The position numbers were made by a program, and so were the translations under genes. Shown here one piece after another: positions 1-5,075 of a DNA stretch of 8,932 nt. The stretch lies in the NCBI GenBank assembly GCA_003602535.1, contig QQSA01000123.1:1-8932 (forward strand), in the 5' to 3' direction. The notes under the pieces are model-generated. The model did no database searches and was not told the DNA's origin. It was given only the letters and a program-made list of their open reading frames with translations. Source of the DNA: Candidatus Poseidoniales archaeon. GTDB lineage: Archaea > Thermoplasmatota > Poseidoniia > Poseidoniales > Poseidoniaceae. The first letter of the stretch is position 1; the number at the start of each line of letters is the position of its first letter.

Positions 1-98
1 ATAACGTACATTATGCGACGCTTGCCCGGATGCAAAGCTCCTAACTTAGTCGCAGTACCACGAATACAACTCCTAAATGCCAAACTTTGCTAATTTTA

Positions 99-119
99 CC
101 CCTTGAATGGGGGGGTTTT
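99..119 (+). terminator. C4/G7 hairpin followed by T4, possible terminator
   Basis: CCCC (99-102) and a run of seven G (109-115) can pair around the loop TTGAAT, and TTTT follows at 116-119. It could end transcription of something entering from the left, or be a structural element upstream of the 196 gene. The stem is only four to five base pairs, so the call is weak. Confidence 0.25.
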
Positions 120-137
120 GCATCAAAATCTCGAAAA

Positions 138-153
138 ATTGGATTATTCCAAT
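138..153. repeat. Perfect inverted repeat ATTGGA-N4-TCCAAT
   Basis: ATTGGA (138-143) and TCCAAT (148-153) are exact reverse complements separated by TTAT. The repeat lies about 43 bases before the start of the small zinc-binding protein, a position that suits an operator near an archaeal core promoter. No regulator can be named. Confidence 0.35.
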
Positions 154-177
154 CATAGGATTCATTACTATGGTTCT

Positions 178-187
178 ACACGCGTGT
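178..187. repeat. Perfect palindrome ACACGCGTGT
   Basis: This ten-base perfect palindrome ends eight bases before the ATG at 196, so it would overlap the likely transcription start or short leader of that gene. It is more GC-rich than its surroundings. It may be an operator half or chance. Confidence 0.3.
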
Positions 188-195
188 TTGTTCAT

Positions 196-348
196 ATGGC
201 TGAAGTCAGCGGATTCTGTTTGAAATGCAAAACATACGGCCCCATCAAGGATGGCAAGATGATTGTGATGAGTAATGGTCGTACTCGTTGTGCTGGGTTC
301 TGTTCTCAAGATGGTTGTACAGGAAAAATATCGAAGATCGTTTCTTGA
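196..348 (+). CDS. Small DUF5679-type zinc-binding protein (50 aa)
   Basis: This encodes a 50-residue protein that resembles the DUF5679 family of short, single-domain treble-clef or zinc-ribbon-like proteins common in archaea. Visible features are C8-x2-C11 near the N-terminus, the family-like NGRTRCAGFC stretch (residues 27-36) and a final C41, giving a probable C8/C11/C36/C41 metal site. The second knuckle reads CSQDGC (C-x4-C) instead of the usual CPxCG, a small insertion. An in-frame ATG lies further upstream at 103, but the domain begins right after the ATG at 196 and the 31 codons before it resemble nothing. I see no Shine-Dalgarno sequence before 196, so the message may be leaderless or have a very short leader. 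No membrane segment or signal peptide is present. The molecular role of the family is unknown to me; binding of nucleic acid or protein is only a guess. Confidence 0.75.
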   Translation: MAEVSGFCLKCKTYGPIKDGKMIVMSNGRTRCAGFCSQDGCTGKISKIVS

Positions 349-358
349 TACCTTTCAC

Positions 359-378
359 GATTCGTTATATACCGAATC
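359..378 (+). promoter_or_regulatory. TATA box of tRNA-Val inside an inverted repeat
   Basis: TTATATA at 365-371 lies 26-32 bases before the first base of tRNA-Val, the expected place for an archaeal TATA box (box A). It is the loop of an exact inverted repeat, GATTCG (359-364) and CGAATC (373-378). The repeat is 11 bases after the stop of the preceding small gene, so it might also act as that gene's 3' structure. Confidence 0.6.
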
Positions 379-396
379 ACAGTGGCCAAGATGCAA

Positions 397-469
397 GGGC
401 TCGTGGTCTAGGGGTTATGACGTTGCCTTGACATGGCAAAGATCGCCAGTTCAATTCTGGCCGAGCCCA
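397..469 (+). tRNA. tRNA-Val (anticodon GAC)
   Basis: This is a complete 73-base tRNA. The acceptor stem pairs GGGCTCG (397-403) with CGAGCCC (462-468), and the discriminator base is A469. The D arm uses GTC (406-408) with GAC (419-421), plus a T-T mismatch next to the loop, and has GG pairs in the loop. The anticodon stem TTGCC (423-427) pairs with GGCAA (435-439) around the loop TTGACAT, giving anticodon GAC at 430-432, which reads valine codons GUC and GUU. The T arm GCCAG/CTGGC encloses TTCAATT. There is no intron. The bases after the discriminator are CCT, so the CCA end is not encoded and must be added by the CCA-adding enzyme, as in many archaea. Confidence 0.96.
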
Positions 470-482
470 CCTTGCTCCTTTG

Positions 483-498
483 AAATAATGAATTATTT
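483..498. terminator. AT-only inverted repeat between convergent genes
   Basis: AAATAAT (483-489) and ATTATTT (492-498) are exact reverse complements separated by two bases. They lie in the 62-base gap between the tRNA and the end of the facing zinc-ribbon gene. The position suits a two-way transcription end point. The stem is made only of A-T pairs, so stability is low. Confidence 0.3.
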
Positions 499-531
499 GT
501 AATTGTTAATCAGAAAGCATTTATTGTATTT

Positions 532-882
532 TCAGTCACTTTCTATTTCTTCGGATTCTGGAACTTCTAAATCAATGATTGATACAGGTTTATCGTCGAT
601 AAATGAAAAATCTGTAGATCCGCCCGCCCAGTTTTTGACATTGTTTTCATCGCCTTCAAAATCCTCATCAGCGATAGCTGCTCCTGGATTTATTGAGTAG
701 TCTGTAGGGTCTATTGTACGCGCTTTGATACGCTCTTCTGGAGTTGGTGGCTCACGATCTTCAAGATGTAAGCCTGAGTGGAATGTTCCGCACTCGGGAC
801 ATCTTGCTGTTCCTTTTTGAGAGATGGTTCCGCATACGGGGCACGATTCTTTACCAACTAGAATATCTAGTCTATCTGACAT
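532..882 (-). CDS. Small acidic zinc-ribbon protein (116 aa)
   Basis: The protein has one N-terminal zinc ribbon, CPVC and CPEC with ten residues between the pairs (C14, C17, C28, C31 counted from this start), then a long acidic, probably disordered tail with no membrane segment. I place the start at the ATG at 882: GAGTGAT lies just upstream with good spacing, and the ATG is four bases after the stop of the preceding gene. An in-frame ATG at 897 would add five residues (MTSDS) and overlap the preceding gene by 11 bases, but lacks a ribosome site. The ribbon has the same C-x2-C-x10-C-x2-C spacing as both ribbons of the large upstream protein, and the two genes almost certainly share one message. 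It may be a soluble partner of that membrane protein; this is inference. No family name is recognised beyond zinc ribbon. Confidence 0.75.
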   Translation of the reverse strand: MSDRLDILVGKESCPVCGTISQKGTARCPECGTFHSGLHLEDREPPTPEERIKARTIDPTDYSINPGAAIADEDFEGDENNVKNWAGGSTDFSFIDDKPVSIIDLEVPESEEIESD

Positions 883-886
883 AGAA

Positions 887-2575
887 TCACTCGTCATCTT
901 CTAGGAACATGTCTTCTTGGTCACCTGTTACTTCATCACCATCTTCAGTTTCAATTGTAACAGTGCCTTCGTCATCGTCAAATTCGATGATTTCTCCGAA
1001 TATCTCTTCTCCGTCAATCTCTAATCCTACCCAACTTCCTACGTCCTCTTCATCTTCTTCATCGGAATCATCGTCTTCCTCTTCATCTTCTTCATCGGAA
1101 TCCCCTTCCTCAGAATCTTCGTCTTCTTCGTCAGAATCCTCGTTATCTTCTTCATCAGAATCATCTTCTTCTGACTTACCACCATTTTTTGCCATGTCTC
1201 GTAATTTTGGTGCATATACTAAATGCAAGTAAGCAGTTAGCCCCAAGCCTATTGTTGCAAGAACTATGATGATAATGCCATCTAGATAAAATCCGGCTGG
1301 CATGGAATTTAGTAGGCCATCATCCCCGTCTCCTGAAAATGGAGTTAATGAATTTCTACATTCTCCGGAATCTATCGTTTTATCACAAGGATAAGTTTCC
1401 TTATTATTTACGAAACCTGAACATTCATCACCCAATCTGTCACCTATCTCGGTTCCACAATGATTCCAATTGTCTCCATTTCCATCGTAAACTATGTTTC
1501 CTCCGGAACCATCGACTATTATTCCCATTCCATTGACGATAAATACACCAATAATTGTGACCATGAAGAAATACATTACCGGATAAAGAATGTCATTTGC
1601 CTTCTTGCCCATCAGGAATTTCTGTGCGTTTGATGGGAATTCCTTAGTTCTCATTTCCTTAGGCATCTTACCAGGTTTGATACCGATTTTCAGGTCTTCA
1701 AGTGCAGTTACTAATTCCATTGGATCTATACGATTATTCTCATTAGCATCCAAGTAATTTAGAATCGCAGTAACTTCTTTCGGTTTCAATTTCTCTCCGC
1801 CGATTTTTTCAATACCCTTTTGCAGTTCAGGAGCATCAATCTTATTGTCATCACTAGTGTCAATTTCAGCGAATACTTCTACTGCAGTCATTCCAGTTCC
1901 GGCAATGGCCAGTGCTAAATTTTCGAATGCCATTATGACAGCTGTATTGTCCACTTCTTCCACGGGTTCTTCATCGACCTCATCTTCAGAATCTTCCTCT
2001 ACAACTGATTCATCATCTTCTGATTCATCTTCAGCGCTGTCCTCAGATTCTTCAAGAGGTTCCTCCGAGTTTTCTTCTTCCGTTTCTTCTTCAGAAACTT
2101 CCTCTTCAATGATTTCCTGTGTAGATTCATCTTCGGATGAATCATCATCAGTACCCATTTCTATATCTTCATCGTCGGTAAAAGAATCATCAATAGAATC
2201 AATCTCCTCATCTACAGATGTTTCATCTTCTTGAACCTCGATATCATTAGTTTCGATATCCTCCGGAATTTCTTCTGGTACTGGTTCTTGAATCGGTAGT
2301 GGTTCAGCAATAGGATCTTCTGAAACAGTTGTTTCTTCATCTGATGTGCTAACTTCCGGCTGTTCTTCAGCAACAAATGATACGCCACAATTTGAACATG
2401 AAGTCGAATCGACAGGTTGCAAATGTCCACAAGCGCCACATTCTCCTAATTCCTTATCAGATACTCCTGAAATACGAATCCCACAACTAGGACAAGATTT
2501 GCTATCTAGTGGAATGATAGCATTACATGCGCCACATTCCGCCATAGGTATGTCTTGATTTTCATCACTGCTCAT
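887..2575 (-). CDS. Zinc-ribbon / EF-hand acidic membrane protein
   Basis: Positions below are counted from an in-frame GTG at 2584; I prefer the ATG at 2575 (562 aa, subtract three), which has GGTGG six bases upstream. Two tandem zinc ribbons (C17/C20/C31/C34 and C49/C52/C63/C66) are followed by an acidic linker of about 150 residues. Two EF-hand loops come next: D242-S244-D246-I249-D250-E253 and D279-N281-N283-I286-D287-E290. Membrane segments are at about 334-357 and 431-457. The loop between them has C376, C388, C400 and C409 and a DGNGDNW stretch. A DSDEEDE-rich tail (472-514) precedes a compact beta-type domain (515-565). With two membrane segments, both ends should lie on the same side, probably the cytoplasm given the zinc ribbons, and the cysteine loop outside. 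EF-hand residues are consistent with calcium binding. The function is unknown; sensing or scaffolding is conceivable. It is first in an operon with the small zinc-ribbon gene and divergent from DUF835. Confidence 0.8.
   Translation of the reverse strand: MSSDENQDIPMAECGACNAIIPLDSKSCPSCGIRISGVSDKELGECGACGHLQPVDSTSCSNCGVSFVAEEQPEVSTSDEETTVSEDPIAEPLPIQEPVPEEIPEDIETNDIEVQEDETSVDEEIDSIDDSFTDDEDIEMGTDDDSSEDESTQEIIEEEVSEEETEEENSEEPLEESEDSAEDESEDDESVVEEDSEDEVDEEPVEEVDNTAVIMAFENLALAIAGTGMTAVEVFAEIDTSDDNKIDAPELQKGIEKIGGEKLKPKEVTAILNYLDANENNRIDPMELVTALEDLKIGIKPGKMPKEMRTKEFPSNAQKFLMGKKANDILYPVMYFFMVTIIGVFIVNGMGIIVDGSGGNIVYDGNGDNWNHCGTEIGDRLGDECSGFVNNKETYPCDKTIDSGECRNSLTPFSGDGDDGLLNSMPAGFYLDGIIIIVLATIGLGLTAYLHLVYAPKLRDMAKNGGKSEEDDSDEEDNEDSDEEDEDSEEGDSDEEDEEEDDDSDEEDEEDVGSWVGLEIDGEEIFGEIIEFDDDEGTVTIETEDGDEVTGDQEDMFLEDDE
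1045..1170. repeat. Low-complexity Asp/Glu/Ser codon repeats
   Basis: This stretch encodes the DSDEEDE-type acidic tail of the membrane protein and is made of degenerate repeats of GAA/GAT/GAC/TCC-type codons (read on the minus strand). A 25-base unit is repeated exactly at 1045-1069 and 1078-1102, a period of 33 bases or 11 codons, with more degenerate copies to about 1170. Such tracts can change length by slippage or unequal recombination, so tail length may vary between strains. Confidence 0.7.
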
Positions 2576-2608
2576 TGAGGCCACCAGTGTTTCCGACTAA
2601 CTCTAACG

Positions 2609-2616
2609 ATATAATG
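2609..2616 (-). promoter_or_regulatory. Probable TATA box for the zinc-ribbon operon
   Basis: Read on the minus strand, ATTATATC lies about 34-41 bases before the ATG at 2575. A transcription start about 25 bases downstream would leave a leader of roughly 10-12 bases, enough to hold the GGTGG ribosome site. The same AT-rich block is about 55 bases upstream of the divergent DUF835 start, where I see no better TATA box, so it may also serve that gene. Confidence 0.45.
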
Positions 2617-2671
2617 GTTCATGGACCTAAAGCGCTACGGAGCACATAGTCGGATGATGTGAGGTTTGCGA

Positions 2672-3541
2672 ATGGGCGATTTAGAAACTGGTAAAGCGTA
2701 CACACTAAATTTGGTTTCACAAGATGAGATGTTAGCATTTGTCGACTCTACCTCAATGAGTGACGAAGGACATGTTTTACTACTTTCAAGGTTACCTCAA
2801 AGACGATTACTAGAACATGTTGATTTGGATAAGGTTGAGACATATTGGGTCACAAGTCAGGATGTTGCAGGTTCTATACAACCTTCATTGGATCAGATAC
2901 ATGATCTAGTCTCTGCGCGACTTGAAAACCATAGGGGATTGGCAGTAATCGAGGGAATTGAATGGCTTATATCCACACATGGATTTCAAGATGTCCTGAA
3001 TATGGTTATGAAATTGAAAGACGCTTTGCATAGGAAACCATGGTCACTTTTACTAGTTGTTTCCGCGGATGTTCTAGACCCAGTTCAGAAATCGCAATGG
3101 GAGCGGGAAGCACCCTTCTGGGAAATCCCTAAAAAGATCGAATTTGATGTATTCGAAGAAGAAACTAATGAGTTAATTGTTGACCCAGAAACTAATGAAG
3201 ATGACTATGAGGAAGGAGGAGATAGATCTCTTGTATTTCTTGTCAGAATACCACGGGAAGGTTATACCAAGGAGATTGTTAGACGTAGGATTTTACAATG
3301 GAGGAGAATGGGGATAGATGTTTCTTCTGCTGAGCCAGCTCTATTTCAGGAGTCGGACGATGTTGGATTCCAAATCTATCAGGCAGTAGAAGGAAAAGTA
3401 CGCAGAGCAGTTGAATTGGACCATCGACTGGATTTGTTGTTGGAGAAGGGTTACCGTTCTGAAGTAATCAAAATGAGATTTAGAGTTAGGCAACTTACAG
3501 GATTAGATGAAATAGAAGCACGTATTGACGAACTCATCTAG
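2672..3541 (+). CDS. DUF835 domain protein (289 aa)
   Basis: The N-terminal 150 residues match the archaeal DUF835 family in layout. An opening LETGKAYTL strand is followed by a stretch with LLLSRLPQRRL (36-46), then YWVTSQD (58-64), then the characteristic core VIEGIEWLISTHGF (92-105), where the family usually has a LDGLEYLI-type motif. An acidic linker (about 160-184) leads to a basic, mostly helical C-terminal part (188-289) with KEIVRRRILQWRRMG and a final helical segment; this part is not recognised. The protein is soluble, with no signal peptide or membrane span. I chose the ATG at 2672 because GAGGT ends six bases before it; an in-frame TTG at 2666 has no such site. In other archaea DUF835 is often linked to signalling proteins, but its biochemical role is not established. 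Its divergence from the zinc-ribbon/EF-hand membrane protein suggests, but does not prove, a shared process. The last 8 bases overlap the end of hutH. Confidence 0.8.
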   Translation: MGDLETGKAYTLNLVSQDEMLAFVDSTSMSDEGHVLLLSRLPQRRLLEHVDLDKVETYWVTSQDVAGSIQPSLDQIHDLVSARLENHRGLAVIEGIEWLISTHGFQDVLNMVMKLKDALHRKPWSLLLVVSADVLDPVQKSQWEREAPFWEIPKKIEFDVFEEETNELIVDPETNEDDYEEGGDRSLVFLVRIPREGYTKEIVRRRILQWRRMGIDVSSAEPALFQESDDVGFQIYQAVEGKVRRAVELDHRLDLLLEKGYRSEVIKMRFRVRQLTGLDEIEARIDELI

Positions 3542-5075
3542 GTAGTCTTCCACATTCTGCTTCAATTCTCGATAGCCATCTTCCGCTAGATAATTCCTCT
3601 GCAACTAATTCTATCTCCTTTGAAGTTGACCGATCACCATCTAAAGCTGGGCATATAGATCTAACTAATTTGTAAATAGAATTGACATGTGCAGCCGGTT
3701 CATCGGTTCGATATTCCAAACCTTCACATGCGATAATTAATTCACATGCTAAAACTTGAGACAGATGTTTGCATGATTGCAACAAATTCCAACTCGCAGT
3801 TGCTCCCATTGAAACATGATCTTCTTGACCTCCTGATGTGGGTGTTGAAAATGCCGATTTAGGCATTGCTCGTCCGTGCATTTCAGCCAGAGCGGCAGCA
3901 GCCACATAGTGAACAATCATCATACCTGATTCCAATCCTGAATTGACTGCCAGGAAGGCTGGCAAACCACTTCTTGTTGGGTCAACCATCTGGTCAATTC
4001 TTCTCTCACTGATATGGGCCAATTCAAAGATGGCGTGAGACATTCCGTCTGCAGCTAGTGCTAATACCTCGCCGTGGAAATTACCCTGACTAATCACTTC
4101 GTCAGGACCTGGGTTTGAAGGGTTAGGGAAAATCAGTGGATTGTCTGTGGCACTATTTACTTCTGTCAAAACAGTAGATGATAGATTACGAAATCGTTCC
4201 AATACTGCCCCATGTACTTGAGGGATGCATCTGAATGAATACGCATCTTGTATCTTGTCGCAATTTTTGTGCGATTGCAATATTTTGGAACCATTCATGA
4301 TTGCTGAAATTCTTTCTGCAACTAGTGATTGGCCATGGTGGGGTCTTGCACGATGGACTCTAGCATCCATTGGCTTTATGGAACACTTCTTAGCTTCAAT
4401 TGATACACATGAAATCAAATCGGCTAATGGCAATAAATTTGATAATTGATCTTCTGAATTAACTAGCAATGCACACATTTGACTAGTCCCATTAATCAAT
4501 GATAGTCCGTCTTTGGCTGACAAATCCACTGCAATTAATCCCTTCTCTCTAAGGACGATTGATGTATCTGTTGGGCCATCATCGGCCCAAACTTCACCTT
4601 CACCGATAAGTGTTAGAGCCATGTGTGATAAGGGTGCTAAATCTCCTGATGCACCCAGTGATCCAATCCTTGGAACTACAGGGATTATGTTGTTATTGAG
4701 GTAAGAAACTATTTGTTCAATCACAACCCTTTGTATTCCAGAAAACCCTTTGACCAGCGAGTTGGCTCTAACACACATCATTGCCCTAGTGTCCTCGATA
4801 GACATATATTCTCCAATTCCGCATGCATGTGAACGGATTAGATTTACTTGTAATGCTGCTAAATCTTCAGAAGAAATCCGTTCACTAACAAGTGCTCCAA
4901 AACCCGTATTTATTCCGTAAACAGTTTCACCGCGTTTTAATATTCCCTCTACAACATTACGTGCAGCTTCTACTTTTGGCCATGCATCAGTTGCAACTTG
5001 TACTTCCGCACCTCTGGAAACCAAAACGATTTCAGTTGGAGTTAGGGTGTTGCCATCTAAGTTAATCACTACCAT
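3534..5075 (-). CDS. hutH: Histidine ammonia-lyase (histidase)
   Basis: This cytoplasmic enzyme of the MIO-dependent aromatic amino acid lyase family removes ammonia from L-histidine to give trans-urocanate, the first step of histidine degradation. The length (513 aa) is normal. The tripeptide A142-S143-G144 within GSLGASGDLAPLSH forms the MIO cofactor by self-cyclisation. Other expected residues are at their family places: Y53 in YGINTGFG, H83 in RSHACG, N195 in INGTSQ, Y279 and R282 in YSFRC, F333 in QGNFHGE and E418 in QEDHVSMG. These, plus the hutU neighbour, favour histidase over tyrosine or phenylalanine ammonia-lyase. The ATG at 5075 overlaps the stop of hutU by one base (TAATG) and has GGTGAT (5081-5086, minus strand) as ribosome site, so translation is probably coupled to hutU. 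The family is usually a homotetramer. The 3' end overlaps the convergent DUF835 gene by 8 bases. Confidence 0.96.
   Translation of the reverse strand: MVVINLDGNTLTPTEIVLVSRGAEVQVATDAWPKVEAARNVVEGILKRGETVYGINTGFGALVSERISSEDLAALQVNLIRSHACGIGEYMSIEDTRAMMCVRANSLVKGFSGIQRVVIEQIVSYLNNNIIPVVPRIGSLGASGDLAPLSHMALTLIGEGEVWADDGPTDTSIVLREKGLIAVDLSAKDGLSLINGTSQMCALLVNSEDQLSNLLPLADLISCVSIEAKKCSIKPMDARVHRARPHHGQSLVAERISAIMNGSKILQSHKNCDKIQDAYSFRCIPQVHGAVLERFRNLSSTVLTEVNSATDNPLIFPNPSNPGPDEVISQGNFHGEVLALAADGMSHAIFELAHISERRIDQMVDPTRSGLPAFLAVNSGLESGMMIVHYVAAAALAEMHGRAMPKSAFSTPTSGGQEDHVSMGATASWNLLQSCKHLSQVLACELIIACEGLEYRTDEPAAHVNSIYKLVRSICPALDGDRSTSKEIELVAEELSSGRWLSRIEAECGRLPR

Larger units (their letters stand above)
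1..195. other. Window edge and upstream region, no certain gene
   Basis: No gene can be called with confidence here. On the minus strand a frame is open from a TTG at 83 down to the window edge, giving a plausible basic peptide that includes RGTATKLGALHPGKRRI. It has no clear ribosome binding site and is cut after about 28 codons, so it could be the start of a divergent gene or chance. On the plus strand, short open stretches end at a TAA at 91-93 (frame 1) and a TAA at 42-44 (frame 3); neither is recognisable. The stretch 94-195 is AT-rich, contains three short inverted repeats listed separately, and should carry the promoter of the gene at 196. Confidence 0.4.

Noticed and set aside
1..93. 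C-terminal end of a plus-strand gene entering from the left
   Set aside because: Frames 1 and 3 both have short open stretches at the edge (to 93 and 44), but neither translation is recognisable and both are short enough to be chance.
73..309. Minus-strand open frame opposite the DUF5679 gene
   Set aside because: It overlaps the better supported small zinc-binding protein and its upstream region, and the translation has no family features.
1045..1170. CRISPR-like or tandem repeat array
   Set aside because: The repeats are in frame within a coding sequence, are degenerate, and have no unique spacers; they encode an acidic tail.
909..1232. Serine-rich open frame on the plus strand
   Set aside because: It is the antisense of the acidic Asp/Glu/Ser tail of the membrane protein gene; poly-serine is what GAA/GAT-rich codons give on the other strand.
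1845..2234. Second serine-rich open frame on the plus strand
   Set aside because: Same cause, opposite the acidic linker between the zinc ribbons and the EF-hands.
3534..5075. Tyrosine or phenylalanine ammonia-lyase, or an aminomutase
   Set aside because: The residues at histidase positions (H83, QEDHVSM with its glutamate, YSFRC) and coupling to hutU favour histidine ammonia-lyase.
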